From contig NZ_CP015348.1 of assembly GCF_002109325.1 (NCBI RefSeq), forward strand, positions 585,501 through 649,500: DNA of 64,000 bases, read 5' to 3'. The position numbers were made by a program, and so were the translations under genes. Under the pieces are notes generated by a model, which saw only the letters and a program-made list of their open reading frames with translations, was not told where the DNA came from and made no database searches. Numbering within the stretch: position 1 is the first letter of the stretch; every line of letters starts with the position of its first letter. Below are positions 1 through 9,875 of the stretch, piece by piece. This stretch comes from Sporosarcina ureae. GTDB lineage: Bacteria > Bacillota > Bacilli > Bacillales_A > Planococcaceae.

Positions 1-782
1 AACATTTGACTGTGGATCGATTTGAAATTCTCCAAGAGCGCTTCCCTGCTTTACAATTCGCTAAGTTGGATGACGAATTAGCTAAAAATCGTCTGATTAA
101 AGATGATAGAGAACTTCAGCACTTGCGCAAAGCAGCGGAATTAGCGGATTATGCGATCGAAGTAGGTTGCAATGAAATCGCCGAAGGGAAAACCGAACTG
201 GAAATAGTTCAAGCCGTGGAGCAAGCTGTTAAACAAAAAGGTGCGGAGAAGATGTCGTTTGAAACGATTATTGTGTCGGGCACAAAAACGGCATCACCAC
301 ATGGTATTCCAGGAGAGAAAAAAATTGAAAAAGGTGATTTCATCTTATTTGATCTCGGTGTGGTCTATAAAGGTTATTGTTCAGACATCACACGGACGAT
401 AGCGTTCGGTGAGCCAACAGAGGAAAAGCGTAAAATTTATGAGACCGTTCAGAAAGCACAACAAGCAGCAATTGACATCGTGCGTCCGGGTACGTTAGCA
501 ATGGAAGTTGATCTAGCAGCTCGTTCTATTATCGAGGAAGCTGGTTACGGCGAGTTATTCCCACATCGTATCGGGCATGGTCTTGGTATTTCTGTTCATG
601 AGTTCCCTTCTTTAACAGCTACGAATGATATGCCACTTCAAGAGGGTATGGTGTTTACAGTTGAGCCAGGCATTTATGATCCGACAATTACAGGTGTACG
701 GATTGAAGATGATTTGTATGTGACGAAGGATGGCGTTGAGGTATTGACGAAATTCCCTAAGGATTTGAAAGTAGTTAAGTGA
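1..782 (+). CDS. M24 family aminopeptidase P / Xaa-Pro dipeptidase, C-terminal part
   Basis: The reading frame is open to the left edge, so the start lies outside the window; only the last ~259 residues are seen. The visible part is a complete pita-bread (creatinase-like) catalytic domain. All five metal ligands of M24 enzymes can be found: Asp in FDLGV, Asp in SDITRT, His in RIGHGLG, Glu in TVEPGIY and Glu in RIEDD. Such cytosolic dinuclear metal enzymes cleave Xaa-Pro bonds in peptides or dipeptides. The missing N-terminal ~100 residues would be the non-catalytic creatinase_N domain. Aminopeptidase P and prolidase cannot be told apart from this part alone. A shared terminator separates it from convergent ald. 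Confidence 0.85.
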   Translation, partial: HLTVDRFEILQERFPALQFAKLDDELAKNRLIKDDRELQHLRKAAELADYAIEVGCNEIAEGKTELEIVQAVEQAVKQKGAEKMSFETIIVSGTKTASPHGIPGEKKIEKGDFILFDLGVVYKGYCSDITRTIAFGEPTEEKRKIYETVQKAQQAAIDIVRPGTLAMEVDLAARSIIEEAGYGELFPHRIGHGLGISVHEFPSLTATNDMPLQEGMVFTVEPGIYDPTITGVRIEDDLYVTKDGVEVLTKFPKDLKVVK

Positions 783-834
783 GTTAAAGACTGGCAAATG
801 AAATTGAACCGTTAATTTCATTTTATATAAAAAA

Positions 835-870
835 ACTGAAGGCACTCCCTATTGCGGGGATGCCTTCAGT
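835..870. terminator. Bidirectional intrinsic terminator
   Basis: The arms ACTGAAGGCA (835-844) and TGCCTTCAGT (861-870) are flanked by an A run on the left and T's on the right. It can end both the M24 peptidase transcript and convergent ald. Confidence 0.8.
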
Positions 871-908
871 TTTAGGCCGTTACTTTACGTAATGGTCTTT
901 TTTGTTGA

Positions 909-2030
909 TTAAACAGTCTCTAGTACGTCTTCAACAGAAACGTGTTCTAGGCCTTGTGCTTCTGCTACTGCTTTGTATGTTACGTTTCCAGCTAGTGTGT
1001 TGATTCCTTTACGCAGGACTTCATTGTCTGTACATGCTTTTTTAACGCCTTTATTGGCAATTTGAAGAGCGTAAGGAATTGTAACGTTTGTTAGTGCCAT
1101 TGTAGACGTTTGTGGAACAGCGCCTGGCATATTAGCTACAGCATAGTGAATGACACCGTGTTTTGTATAAGTCGGGTCGTCATGTGTTGTGACGCGGTCG
1201 GAAGTTTCAAAGATTCCGCCTTGGTCGATTGCAATGTCAATCACTACAGAGCCGGGGCTCATGGATTTAACCATTTCTTCTGTTACAAGAGTTGGCGCTT
1301 TTGCTCCTGGGATTAAAACACAACCGATTACCAAGTCTGCGTCTTTTACTGCGTTAGCGATATTGTATGGGTTAGATACCAACGTTTGAATGTTCTTGCC
1401 GAAGATCTCGTCAAGCTGACGAACACGCTCTACGGATAGATCTAAGATCGTTACATGTGCACCGATTCCGATTGCAACACGCGCAGCATTCGTACCTGCT
1501 TGTCCCCCACCAATGATTGTTATTTTGCCGCGTGATACGCCAGGTACTCCAGCAAGCAAAATCCCTTTTCCGCCTCTAGTTTTTTCTAAGTATTGTGCAC
1601 CAATCTGCGTCGCCATGCGTCCCGCAACTTCACTCATCGGTGCCAATAGAGGCAATCCGCCACCTGGTAATTGTACTGTTTCATAAGCAATTGCTGTTAC
1701 TTTGTTTTCAAGTAGTGCTTTCGTCAATTTTACTTCCGGTGCTAAGTGAAGATACGTAAATAGGATTAATCCTTCACGGAAATACTGATACTCTGATTCT
1801 GCAGGTTCTTTAACCTTCAGTACCATATCTGCTGCCCATGCCTCAGCCGCTGTATCGACGATTGTCGCGCCTGCTTCTTTATACTCTTCATCTTGGAAAC
1901 TTGAACCGATTCCAGCACCCTTTTCAATTACTACTTCGTGGCCAGCCGTTAGTAACGTTAATACACTTGAAGGGGCTATTGCCACTCGGTTTTCATTGTT
2001 TTTAATTTCTTTTGGAACACCAATACGCAT
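909..2030 (-). CDS. ald: Alanine dehydrogenase
   Basis: 373 residues, the normal length for the family. It catalyses NAD-dependent oxidative deamination of L-alanine to pyruvate and ammonium in the cytosol. The N-terminal [17 protein letters not shown] is the hallmark of the AlaDH/PNT family. A lysine in VLKVKEP (near residue 75) and a histidine in YLHLAPE (near residue 95) are the expected pyruvate-binding and catalytic residues. A Rossmann loop [10 protein letters not shown] lies near residue 175. The start is set by AGGAGG 10 nt upstream. It stands alone, with 230 bp of apparently non-coding DNA between it and divergent usp. In spore formers the enzyme supports growth on alanine and sporulation. 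Confidence 0.95.
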   Translation of the reverse strand: MRIGVPKEIKNNENRVAIAPSSVLTLLTAGHEVVIEKGAGIGSSFQDEEYKEAGATIVDTAAEAWAADMVLKVKEPAESEYQYFREGLILFTYLHLAPEVKLTKALLENKVTAIAYETVQLPGGGLPLLAPMSEVAGRMATQIGAQYLEKTRGGKGILLAGVPGVSRGKITIIGGGQAGTNAARVAIGIGAHVTILDLSVERVRQLDEIFGKNIQTLVSNPYNIANAVKDADLVIGCVLIPGAKAPTLVTEEMVKSMSPGSVVIDIAIDQGGIFETSDRVTTHDDPTYTKHGVIHYAVANMPGAVPQTSTMALTNVTIPYALQIANKGVKKACTDNEVLRKGINTLAGNVTYKAVAEAQGLEHVSVEDVLETV

Positions 2031-2272
2031 GCAAAATCCTCCTAGAATTGTAATTTCTTTTCATTCGTTTTTTATTATCTCATTGTCGATTCATGACTAT
2101 TTAATCTTATCAGAAAATAGCTAGATTTACCTCATTTTTTCAACGTTTTTCCATACAAACTTCATTTTCTAAATTTTTATAAAACATTTCGACAAAAAAG
2201 AAGGACTATCATAATCCACGTAGAATAAGAATAGTGTAGAAAGAATTTAACTTTAAGGATGGAGTGGTAATT

Positions 2273-2728
2273 ATGGCACTTACGTACAAAGACATCATCG
2301 TAGCCGTGGATGGTTCAGATGAGGCTAAATGGGCTTTCAAGAAAGCGATCGCGATTGCAGATCGTAACGACGCAACTCTTCACTTGATCAATATTATTGA
2401 TACGCGTTCATATGCGGCAGTTGAAGCATACGATCGTTCAATTGCTGAGCGTGCGCAGAAATATGCTGAAGAATTGTTGACTGACTACCGTAAAGAAGCA
2501 GTTGAAGCAGGCGTTGCAAATGTTGAGATTCACGTGGAGTATGGTTCTCCTAAGACATTGATTCCACGCGATATCGCGAAGAAACTTAATGCAGATTTGA
2601 TTATCTGTGGTGCTACTGGACTTAACCGTGTAGAACGTTTCTTAATCGGAAGTGTTTCCGAGAATATCGTGCGTTCTGCGAAGTGCGATGTACTTGTTGT
2701 ACGTACGCCTGAACATCTACAAGGCTAA
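2273..2728 (+). CDS. Universal stress protein (UspA family)
   Basis: 151 residues from the ATG at 2273, which follows GGAG by 8 nt; an in-frame GTG at 2264 lies inside the ribosome binding site and is unlikely. The single Usp domain starts with IIVAVDGSDEAK and ends with the nucleotide-binding loop GATGLNRVERFLIGSVSENIVR, split here as GATGLNR then GSVSENIV, so the protein probably binds ATP. Usp proteins are soluble dimers that raise survival under starvation or stress; the exact role is unknown. No sigma-B promoter was seen upstream. A terminator follows directly. Confidence 0.9.
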   Translation: MALTYKDIIVAVDGSDEAKWAFKKAIAIADRNDATLHLINIIDTRSYAAVEAYDRSIAERAQKYAEELLTDYRKEAVEAGVANVEIHVEYGSPKTLIPRDIAKKLNADLIICGATGLNRVERFLIGSVSENIVRSAKCDVLVVRTPEHLQG

Positions 2729-2740
2729 TATGTATGTAAA

Positions 2741-2788
2741 GGCTGTCCGGAAAGTCGTTCATTCGATTTCCTGTGACAGTCTTTTTTC
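2741..2788 (+). terminator. Intrinsic terminator of usp
   Basis: GGCTGTC (2741-2747) pairs with GACAGTC (2775-2781), followed by six T's. Confidence 0.8.
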
Positions 2789-2825
2789 TTCTATAGTTAG
2801 ATGACGTCATAATACCAAGTTCGTT

Positions 2826-2865
2826 AAAAATGTCCCGCCTGTCGGTTAACAGGCGGGACATTTTG
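2826..2865. terminator. Terminator of ackA (bidirectional)
   Basis: A perfect 12-bp stem, TGTCCCGCCTGT (2831-2842) with ACAGGCGGGACA (2849-2860), flanked by A5 and T4. It lies 9 nt past the ackA stop and backs up the usp terminator. Confidence 0.9.
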
Positions 2866-2868
2866 TAT

Positions 2869-4095
2869 TTATTCAGCTGCTACTTGTAATGCTTCTTCCG
2901 GTAGTGGAATGTTAGCGATTCGCACTGTGTCGCGAGCTAGCATGATTTCTTCGTTTGTTGGGATGATAAGTACTTTAACTGGTGAGTGTGGGAAGCTGAT
3001 GTATGCTTCTTCACCACGGATGTTGTTTAGACTCGGGTCGAAATATACGCCCATGAATTCTAATCCACGCATGACTTTTTCACGAACAATCGTACTGTTC
3101 TCGCCAATTCCTGCTGTGAAGATAATGGCATCTACTCCACCCATCCCTGCAGCATATTGTCCAATATGTTGGTGAATACGATCTGTGAATACGTCGAGAG
3201 CCAATTGCGCCCGGTCGTTGCCTTGTTCTGCTGCTTCTGTAATATCGCGTAAGTCACTAGAGAATCCACAGATACCAAGTAGTCCGGATTTTTTATTCAG
3301 TACATTGACTACTTCTTCGGCTGTTTGGTTCGTACATTCCATCATGTATGGAATGAGCGCAGGGTCAATGTTACCTGAACGCGTGCCCATGATCACGCCT
3401 GCTAACGGAGTGAAGCCCATAGACGTGTCCACTGACTTACCGCCTTTAACCGCTGCAATACTAGCACCGTTACCGAGGTGGCAAGAAATAAGACGTGTAT
3501 CTTCAAGCGGTCTATTTAAAATCTTGGCAGCCCGCTCCGTTACGTATTTATGGCTTGTACCATGGAAGCCGTATTTACGGATTCCGTATTTCTCATAGTA
3601 CTCATATGGTAACGCGTACAAAAATGATTTCTCAGGCATTGTCTGATGGAAAGCAGTATCGAATATTGCGACTGCTGGTATATTTGGTAACGTTTTCTTA
3701 AAAGCCTTTATTCCGACAATATTAGCTGGATTATGCAAAGGTGCAAAGCTTGATATTTCTTCAAGTTTCTCGATTACTTCGTCTGTAATTAACACTGAGT
3801 CACTATATAGTTCTCCCCCGTGAACTACTCGATGACCGAGTCCGTCAATTTCATCATAAGAAGAAACGACTCCCTCGCTTAGTAAATGTTCCAATAACAT
3901 TTCAACAGCCATAGAGTGATCAGTAATATCTAATACTTTTTCGATTTTCTTTTCATCCGTTGCCATTGTGAAAATAGAATTCTCTAATCCAATGCGCTCG
4001 AATAATCCCTTAGTAATTTCTTCTTCGTTCGTCATTTCGATCAATTGGAACTTTAAAGAAGAACTTCCCGCATTTATCGATAATATTTTCGGCAC
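2869..4095 (-). CDS. ackA: Acetate kinase
   Basis: Converts acetyl phosphate and ADP to acetate and ATP in overflow metabolism. The signature [15 protein letters not shown] is at the N-terminus, the second signature HGTSHKYV is mid-protein, and the ATP-binding region GIGENS is near the C-terminus. The open frame extends 59 codons further upstream, but the GTG at 4095 follows AAGGGGTGGG at good spacing and directly precedes the conserved N-terminus, giving 408 residues (family ~400). It lies downstream of ytxK with a 150-bp gap that holds a possible CcpA site, so it probably has its own promoter. ccpA itself is at 34635-35636. Confidence 0.95.
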   Translation of the reverse strand: MPKILSINAGSSSLKFQLIEMTNEEEITKGLFERIGLENSIFTMATDEKKIEKVLDITDHSMAVEMLLEHLLSEGVVSSYDEIDGLGHRVVHGGELYSDSVLITDEVIEKLEEISSFAPLHNPANIVGIKAFKKTLPNIPAVAIFDTAFHQTMPEKSFLYALPYEYYEKYGIRKYGFHGTSHKYVTERAAKILNRPLEDTRLISCHLGNGASIAAVKGGKSVDTSMGFTPLAGVIMGTRSGNIDPALIPYMMECTNQTAEEVVNVLNKKSGLLGICGFSSDLRDITEAAEQGNDRAQLALDVFTDRIHQHIGQYAAGMGGVDAIIFTAGIGENSTIVREKVMRGLEFMGVYFDPSLNNIRGEEAYISFPHSPVKVLIIPTNEEIMLARDTVRIANIPLPEEALQVAAE

Positions 4096-4182
4096 AAATA
4101 CCCACCCCTTAAAATAATTACGTCGTAGAACGTTAAAATTTATTATAGTAGCTAACAATTTTAAAAGCAATTGAATTCGAGT

Positions 4183-4197
4183 AATTAGCGCTTTCTT
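4183..4197 (-). promoter_or_regulatory. Possible CcpA operator (cre) upstream of ackA
   Basis: On the minus strand AAGAAAGCGCTAATT keeps the GnAAnCG core of the cre consensus with two mismatches at outer positions. Activation of ackA by CcpA is known in B. subtilis. Proposed from the match and the context only. Confidence 0.35.
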
Positions 4198-4247
4198 TTT
4201 GTTCAAATATTCTTGAAATATAAAAAAGAAGGAAGTGTGACGTAACG

Positions 4248-5162
4248 TCACTCCCCTTCTTCTTCCATCCAAACACTTAATTTATCAAAGAACTTTTGCA
4301 TGGCCTTTGCATTTCCCAGCTCAGGTATTTTCGCTAACAAAACATCCGGCATGACATAGTTTTCGTTTGGCGGTTGTTGTAACAATAAAATACTTTTTGC
4401 AAAACGTTGATCCGCAAATATTGAATCCGGTAATTCAAGCAAACCTCTCAATAATTTATGCTCTTTGACAAAGTTCAGGATAGGTTCGGCCCCTTCAGCC
4501 GTCAATAGTTTGGAAGGGACGATGAATAATCCGTAACCACCTGGCTTCACATAGCGCATTGATTGTTCAATATATAAGTAATGTGAAAAAGCATGACCTT
4601 CAGATGCCATGAGTTCATACTCCATAGCGACTTCATCATCTGGATAATAGCCTACAGGTATATCACTTACCACTGCATCGACTACATCGATAGGCAATGG
4701 ACGAAGTGCATCTTGTAAATAAAATGATACTGGTAACTCCAATAAATTCGCAGTTGCAACAGCAATTTGAATCAATACATCATCGATTTCAACTGCGCTG
4801 GCAGAAGCGGAACCTTTATATTGATTCATTACAGTGAATAATAAATTCCCCGTTCCTGCAGCAGGATCCAAGAAGGTTACAGGTTGCTTTGTATCCACTA
4901 ATTTATTGATTAGATAACCTATCAAGAAGCCGATTGTATCAGGCGTCATTTGGTGATGAGCTTGTGTAGACTGCTTTAATCCTTTTAATAAGGCGAGCTG
5001 GATACCTTTACGAATTTCTTCCTTATCAGGATCTTGCAAGTCTACTGCCGACGGTTGATCCAACCATTTTTCACTAGCTTCTAACACAGCGTCCAAATAT
5101 AACCCATCAGTCGCTGCTGCATGGTTGTCGTAATACGTAAACACTTTTTCCATATTGCTCAT
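4248..5162 (-). CDS. ytxK: YtxK-like class I SAM-dependent methyltransferase
   Basis: 304 residues, resembling the catalytic part of N6-adenine DNA methylases. An N-terminal helical region is followed by motif [14 protein letters not shown] (near residue 100) and, at the place of the (D/N/S)PP(Y/F) catalytic motif, the divergent SDIPVGYY. The family is annotated as YtxK and sits next to ackA throughout Bacilli, but its substrate is not established. No restriction enzyme or specificity subunit is nearby, so a restriction-modification role is unlikely. The start has GGAGG 8 nt upstream. It lies after tpx beyond a hairpin and before ackA. Confidence 0.8.
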   Translation of the reverse strand: MSNMEKVFTYYDNHAAATDGLYLDAVLEASEKWLDQPSAVDLQDPDKEEIRKGIQLALLKGLKQSTQAHHQMTPDTIGFLIGYLINKLVDTKQPVTFLDPAAGTGNLLFTVMNQYKGSASASAVEIDDVLIQIAVATANLLELPVSFYLQDALRPLPIDVVDAVVSDIPVGYYPDDEVAMEYELMASEGHAFSHYLYIEQSMRYVKPGGYGLFIVPSKLLTAEGAEPILNFVKEHKLLRGLLELPDSIFADQRFAKSILLLQQPPNENYVMPDVLLAKIPELGNAKAMQKFFDKLSVWMEEEGE

Positions 5163-5182
5163 TCAAAATTCCTCCAAGAAGA

Positions 5183-5210
5183 AACCCACCTCTTGTTCAG
5201 GTGGGTTTTT
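5183..5210 (-). terminator. Terminator or attenuator between tpx and ytxK
   Basis: AACCCACCT (5183-5191) pairs with AGGTGGGTT (5199-5207). On the minus strand the following tract is TTTCTTCTT, so some read-through into ytxK is possible. Confidence 0.65.
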
Positions 5211-5213
5211 TAA

Positions 5214-5717
5214 TTAATTCAATTCTTTTACTGCTTTAATCGCTGCATCATAATCGGGGTGGTCAGTTGCTTCGCTCACATACTCTACGTACGCTACTTT
5301 GTCGTCGCGATCGACTACAAAAATAGAACGAGTCAATAGACGCAATTCCTCAATCGCTGTACCGAATGCTTTACCGAATGAAAGATCACGATGATCAGAG
5401 TACAAATGTAAATTTTCTACCTTCTCATCTTCTTTCCAACGCCCTTGTGCAAACGGAAGATCGCAAGAAATCGTCATGACTTCCACATCATCACCAAGTG
5501 ACGTTGCTTCATCGTTGAAACGCTTAGTCTGGATAGAACATACACCTGTATCAACAGAAGGCACTACACTGATCAAACGTACTTTACCTTTTGAATCGTC
5601 AAGTGTAACAGGATTCAAATCATTCGCAAGCACTGTGAAGCTTGGTGCCTGATCTCCAACTTTCACTTCTGAACCTAACAGATGAACCGGATTATCTTTG
5701 AATGTAACTTGTACCAT
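5214..5717 (-). CDS. tpx: Thiol peroxidase (Tpx, atypical 2-Cys peroxiredoxin)
   Basis: 167 residues. It reduces hydroperoxides using thioredoxin. The peroxidatic cysteine is Cys60 in VDTGVC, and the thioredoxin fold and C-terminal YVSEATDHP are typical. Known Tpx proteins carry the resolving cysteine in the RWC/RFC motif around residue 95. Here that motif reads RWKEDE, with no cysteine. The only other cysteine is Cys85 in TISCDLPF, at a position that is Ala or Val in relatives. The enzyme either uses a relocated resolving cysteine or works as a 1-Cys peroxiredoxin. It is 28 bp after sppI and probably cotranscribed with it. Confidence 0.93.
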   Translation of the reverse strand: MVQVTFKDNPVHLLGSEVKVGDQAPSFTVLANDLNPVTLDDSKGKVRLISVVPSVDTGVCSIQTKRFNDEATSLGDDVEVMTISCDLPFAQGRWKEDEKVENLHLYSDHRDLSFGKAFGTAIEELRLLTRSIFVVDRDDKVAYVEYVSEATDHPDYDAAIKAVKELN

Positions 5718-5745
5718 AACTAACCACTCCTTTTAAACTAGTGTA

Positions 5746-6291
5746 CTAAACCGTAGGGTCTTCATGCAACTGATGATGTTCAGGTTCAATGATTTTCTGT
5801 ATTTCTTTTCTCTCAAATGTTCGTTCATGCACGACAACTGTGTCAGCAAAGACGTCGTGAAGTGCTTTCTTTTGAGGTAAAAACAAAACAAGTAGATAGG
5901 GAATCCATAACATTTGTGAAATAAAACGACCGAAACCTTCTCGGAAGATAACAGAACCCCACGTTGCCTTTTCCCCGTTTGATTTCATTACACGAATTCC
6001 CATGATCATTTTCCCTACCGTCTGTCCTGCAATTTTCGTCATGATGATAAAATATAACAATAACAAGACAAGTGCCGTTACTTTATACGGGCTAAATAAA
6101 AAGGCAGAAGGCTTAGTAATCGCGATATCGAGTACGCGGAATACTGGCTTGACAAAGATGCCGCTAATAGCCGAAATGATCAGCATGTCGATTAAAAATG
6201 CCCACAGTCTGATCCAGAATCCTGCATATTTCGGCACGAGCATCTGTTCAAGTCGCATGGTTGGTTGCGTATCCAGCAGTTCATTCGTCAT
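5746..6291 (-). CDS. sppI: RDD-family membrane protein, SppI/YteJ-like
   Basis: 181 residues with an RDD domain: an Arg in YAGFWIRLWAFLIDM, where the first membrane helix starts, then two further hydrophobic helices (residues ~65-85 and ~120-140) and the motif GQTVGKMIMGIRV. It is 17 bp downstream of sppA. In B. subtilis the equivalent YteJ (SppI) forms a membrane complex with SppA and inhibits its protease activity, so this pair very likely works the same way. The charged C-terminal tail (from residue ~150) would face the cytosol. Confidence 0.8.
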   Translation of the reverse strand: MTNELLDTQPTMRLEQMLVPKYAGFWIRLWAFLIDMLIISAISGIFVKPVFRVLDIAITKPSAFLFSPYKVTALVLLLLYFIIMTKIAGQTVGKMIMGIRVMKSNGEKATWGSVIFREGFGRFISQMLWIPYLLVLFLPQKKALHDVFADTVVVHERTFERKEIQKIIEPEHHQLHEDPTV

Positions 6292-6308
6292 GATTATTTC
6301 CCTCCTTG

Positions 6309-7313
6309 TTATTCACCGTATAAATACATCATGCGTGGCGCCGTATTTTCAGTCAGTAATTTTTTCAAAATTTGTGATTCAACATCTCCATTAAACACGT
6401 CATGTGCTTTCATGGAAAGAATAGCTTTCAAATTAGTCGGCATTCCATATTCGAATACTTCCGCTTTTTCTAAGTGATAATCTTCTTTCATCGCGGAAAC
6501 AACGATTGGCAACTTGCCATAATCATCTGCAAGACCCGCTTCGATTGCTTGACGACCATTCATCACACGTCCGTCCGCAACTTTGCGAACAGCCTTTTCT
6601 GACATACCACGTCCATCTACAATAATATCAACGAAACGTTTATACGAATCATCAATCATTTCTTGTAACATCGCACGTTCTTCGGGTTTCATTTCTCTAG
6701 TCGGACTCATCATATCTTTATAAGGACCTGACTTGATTGTTGGGAATTCCACACCGTATTTCTCAGCTAATTTACCGTAATTGACAGATTGCATGATGAC
6801 ACCGATAGATCCTGTCAACGTTTCAGGGTGAACATAAATTTTATCGGCTGGTGCTGAGATGTAGTATCCACCTGAAGCCGCCATACCGCCCATCGCTACA
6901 TAAATCGGAATCTTTTTCGAAGCTTGAATTTCTGTCAGTGCATCGTAAATATCAGATGACTCCAATACGCCTCCACCTGGAGAATTCACCGAAAGTACAA
7001 TTCCTTTCACGGTTTCATCGTTTGCCAACTCATTCAATTGCGTCATAAATTGTTGATGGTTGTACTCAGCGCCACTGAAAATAGACGCTTCACCCGTATC
7101 TTGGATGACTCCATCCACTGTTAACACAGCAATTCTTTCGTTAGCACTTCCTTCTTCTACTACCGTTTCCTGCACTTGCGTTTCCATCAAGTTGATCTCA
7201 CTAACAAAACTATTCCAGTCTCTAGTGAAAACCCATGACATGGCATTAATACCTACCGATACTACGATCAAAATCGCAGCAACCGCTACGGCTATCCATC
7301 TTTTTGCATTCAT
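6309..7313 (-). CDS. sppA: Signal peptide peptidase SppA
   Basis: 334 residues, like B. subtilis SppA. One N-terminal membrane anchor (residues ~7-26) is followed by a ClpP-fold S49 serine protease domain. Counting residues puts the catalytic dyad at Ser147 (MAASGGYY) and Lys199 (SGPYKD), the same positions as in B. subtilis. It degrades leftover signal peptides and contributes to lantibiotic resistance in relatives. Start: AAAGGAGG 10 nt upstream. First gene of a probable sppA-sppI-tpx unit; divergent from nadK with a 105-bp shared promoter region. Confidence 0.93.
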   Translation of the reverse strand: MNAKRWIAVAVAAILIVVSVGINAMSWVFTRDWNSFVSEINLMETQVQETVVEEGSANERIAVLTVDGVIQDTGEASIFSGAEYNHQQFMTQLNELANDETVKGIVLSVNSPGGGVLESSDIYDALTEIQASKKIPIYVAMGGMAASGGYYISAPADKIYVHPETLTGSIGVIMQSVNYGKLAEKYGVEFPTIKSGPYKDMMSPTREMKPEERAMLQEMIDDSYKRFVDIIVDGRGMSEKAVRKVADGRVMNGRQAIEAGLADDYGKLPIVVSAMKEDYHLEKAEVFEYGMPTNLKAILSMKAHDVFNGDVESQILKKLLTENTAPRMMYLYGE

Positions 7314-7418
7314 AAGTAAAGTTCCTCCTTTGTCGACATCTACTTATACGTTCCTCATCGTCCAAATGTTTCATTCATGCTACACTTATTCTATTAACTG
7401 AAAAAGGAGACGATTCAA

Positions 7419-8219
7419 ATGACTACCCGACACGTAATTTTTCTTTTCAGCCGTCTTGATGAAGACACTATCCATAAAAGACATTTCGTTGGACAACGAC
7501 TTAAAAGTGAAGGCTTCAAACTAACCGAAGACCACAGGGAAGCAACGGTCATTATTAGCATCGGAAGCGATGGAACTTTCCTCCAAGCTGTCCGCAAAAC
7601 TGACTTTCGACAGGATTGTCTGTATCTAGGAGCGTCTGTGAAAGGTGCACATGGTGTATATTGCGATTATAAATATGATGATATCCGCTCACTTGTCGAA
7701 ACATTACGGCAAGAGACTATTGAAGAACGACATTATCCATTACTTGAAGTAACCATTAATCAACATAAACCATTTTTATGTCTAAATGAATTCAGCATCC
7801 GTTCTACTATTATCCGCACATTCGTCATGGACATTTTCATTGATGATCTATTATTTGAAACTTTTCTCGGCGACGGTATGATCATCTCTACACCAACGGG
7901 CAGTACTGCTTATAACAAATCCGTTAAAGGTGCTGTGATTGACCCACGACTCCCTTCATTCCAAGTGACTGAACTTGCGTCGGTCAACAACAATCGCTAT
8001 CGCACACTTGGCACTTCGTTCATCCTCAGTAACGAGAGAACGTTAACACTCAATGTCCAACAAGAAGGTAATGAATTCCCCTCCATTGCGGCAGATAACG
8101 AAGCACTCGGTATTAAACAAGTAGAAAAAGTGGAGGCGCGGTTAAGTCATAAAGTGGTTCGCACCGCAAAACTACCAAATAACTCCTTCTTCGAAAAAGT
8201 GCAACGTACATTTTTCTGA
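7419..8219 (+). CDS. nadK: NAD kinase
   Basis: 266 residues; phosphorylates NAD to NADP using ATP or polyphosphate. The glycine-rich motif is IGSDGTFL (near residue 50; GSDGT instead of the common GGDGT), and the conserved TPTGSTAYNKS follows near residue 160. This is the YtdI/PpnKB type, and its place beside sppA matches B. subtilis. Start: AAAAGGAGA before the ATG. A shared terminator separates it from the convergent acyl-CoA synthetase. Confidence 0.92.
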   Translation: MTTRHVIFLFSRLDEDTIHKRHFVGQRLKSEGFKLTEDHREATVIISIGSDGTFLQAVRKTDFRQDCLYLGASVKGAHGVYCDYKYDDIRSLVETLRQETIEERHYPLLEVTINQHKPFLCLNEFSIRSTIIRTFVMDIFIDDLLFETFLGDGMIISTPTGSTAYNKSVKGAVIDPRLPSFQVTELASVNNNRYRTLGTSFILSNERTLTLNVQQEGNEFPSIAADNEALGIKQVEKVEARLSHKVVRTAKLPNNSFFEKVQRTFF

Positions 8220-8228
8220 ATCAAAACC

Positions 8229-8278
8229 AAAAGGACTGGTCAATCGTCGAATTAAAACGACTTTCGGCAGTCCTTTTT
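8229..8278. terminator. Bidirectional terminator nadK / acyl-CoA synthetase
   Basis: AAAAGGACTG (8229-8238) pairs with CAGTCCTTTT (8268-8277), with a T run on one side and A/T on the other. Confidence 0.85.
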
Positions 8279-8300
8279 CCGTACTAGTAGTGGATCAGTA

Positions 8301-9875
8301 TCATTGATTTTGTTCTTTTTTACGCAATTCAATACGCATGATTTTTCCTGAAGAGGTTTTTGGTAACTCTTCCATAAACTCGATTTTACGTGGATACTTG
8401 TAAGGTGCTGTCAACTCTTTCACGTGATTTTGCAATTCCTTTACAAGCTCTTCAGTTGAATCTATAGAATCGTCACGTAGAACAACAAATGCTTTTACAA
8501 CATTTCCACGTTCTGGATCAGGACTTGCGACAACTGCACATTCACGAACAGCCGGATGTTTAATTAACGCATCTTCCACTTCAAATGGTCCAATTGTATA
8601 ACCCGAACTTACGATAATATCATCGCCGCGTCCTTCAAACCAGAAATAACCGTCTTCATCCTTTTTCGCGCGGTCACCTGTAATATAATAATCTCCTCTA
8701 AATTGCATCTTCGTACGTTCAGGATCATTCAAATACTCTTGGAATAACGCTGGAGTGCTCTTATGAACTGCAATATCTCCAACTTCATTCGCGCCCGCTG
8801 GTTTGCCTTCATCGTTGATGACATCGACGATATTGCCCGGCGTCGGTTTGCCCATCGATCCAGGACGCGGTTCCATTCCGATCATTGTACCGACCAGAAG
8901 CGTATTTTCTGTTTGGCCGTATCCGTCACGCACATTTAGGGAAAATTGTCTTTCAAAAATATCGATGACTTCACGATTTAATGGTTCCCCAGCTGAAACA
9001 GCGCTTTTTAAGGAAGCCAATGAAAACTCATCCAGATTCTTCGCTTTTGCGATAAATCGATATTCAGTTGGTGTACAGCATAAAACATTTACTTTGTACT
9101 CATCTAAGAAATGCAAATATTTATCTACGTCGAACTTGCCATTGTAGACAAACCCCGTCGCTCCACTTCCCAGAACTGATAAGAACGGTGTCCATATCCA
9201 TTTCTGCCAACCTGGTGCTGCAGTAGCCCAAACTATGTCACGTTCTTCAATGCCCAACCAGTTCGGTGCAGTCGTTCTTAAGTGTGCATATCCCCATCCA
9301 TGAGTATGTACTACGCCTTTTGGCTTGCCTGTCGTCCCAGACGTATACGATAAAAACGCCATATCGTCACTAGCGGTATCGCATGCAGTAAATTCAGATG
9401 AAGCATTTTTCTCTTTTTCTGCTAAAGATACTTCTCCTTCTTTTGCTTCACCGATAATATAGACTGTCACTTTGTCTAAGTTATTTACATGTTCTAATTG
9501 ATCGGTGAATGCGTCGAATGCAATGATCGCTTTTGCATCACTATGTTCGATTCGATATTCAATATCGGAGGAACGCAACATTTCTGAACTAGGGATCACA
9601 ACAAGTCCTGCTTTAAGTGCACCGATATATGTAACGTATGCTTCAATCATGCGAGGCACCATCACCAATACTACATCACCTTTTTGTAGCCCAGTCGATA
9701 TCAGTGCATTCGCTGTTCGGTTGGCTGCTTTGATGAGTTCATCGTATGTCACTTCTTGTTGTTGATTTTGCGCGTCTACATAAATTAATGCTTTTCTACC
9801 GTCACCCGTTGCATATTTTTCGAATTCCGAAACGATATTATAACGGTCTGGCGCAAGTAGTTCTTCACGGTTCAT
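8301..9875 (-). CDS. Acyl-CoA synthetase (YtcI / MbcS-like, AMP-forming)
   Basis: 524 residues of the ANL superfamily. It activates a carboxylic acid to its CoA thioester through an acyl-adenylate. The P-loop YTSGTTGKPKG is near residue 175, the YGQTE motif near 330, the hinge TGDRA near 410, and the catalytic lysine sits in TSSGKIMR close to the C-terminus. The domain pattern fits medium- or branched-chain acid activating enzymes such as YtcI or MbcS better than acetyl-CoA synthetase, but the substrate cannot be read off. The second ATG (9875) has GGGGGA at proper spacing; the first (9881) would be 1 nt from it. Confidence 0.85.
   Translation of the reverse strand: MNREELLAPDRYNIVSEFEKYATGDGRKALIYVDAQNQQQEVTYDELIKAANRTANALISTGLQKGDVVLVMVPRMIEAYVTYIGALKAGLVVIPSSEMLRSSDIEYRIEHSDAKAIIAFDAFTDQLEHVNNLDKVTVYIIGEAKEGEVSLAEKEKNASSEFTACDTASDDMAFLSYTSGTTGKPKGVVHTHGWGYAHLRTTAPNWLGIEERDIVWATAAPGWQKWIWTPFLSVLGSGATGFVYNGKFDVDKYLHFLDEYKVNVLCCTPTEYRFIAKAKNLDEFSLASLKSAVSAGEPLNREVIDIFERQFSLNVRDGYGQTENTLLVGTMIGMEPRPGSMGKPTPGNIVDVINDEGKPAGANEVGDIAVHKSTPALFQEYLNDPERTKMQFRGDYYITGDRAKKDEDGYFWFEGRGDDIIVSSGYTIGPFEVEDALIKHPAVRECAVVASPDPERGNVVKAFVVLRDDSIDSTEELVKELQNHVKELTAPYKYPRKIEFMEELPKTSSGKIMRIELRKKEQNQ

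Noticed and set aside
612..845. Minus-strand frame overlapping the M24 peptidase end
   Set aside because: It is antisense to a clear conserved gene and starts in the terminator.
4248..5162. Restriction-modification methyltransferase
   Set aside because: YtxK resembles N6-adenine methylases, but there is no nuclease or specificity gene, and its place next to ackA is conserved in Bacilli.
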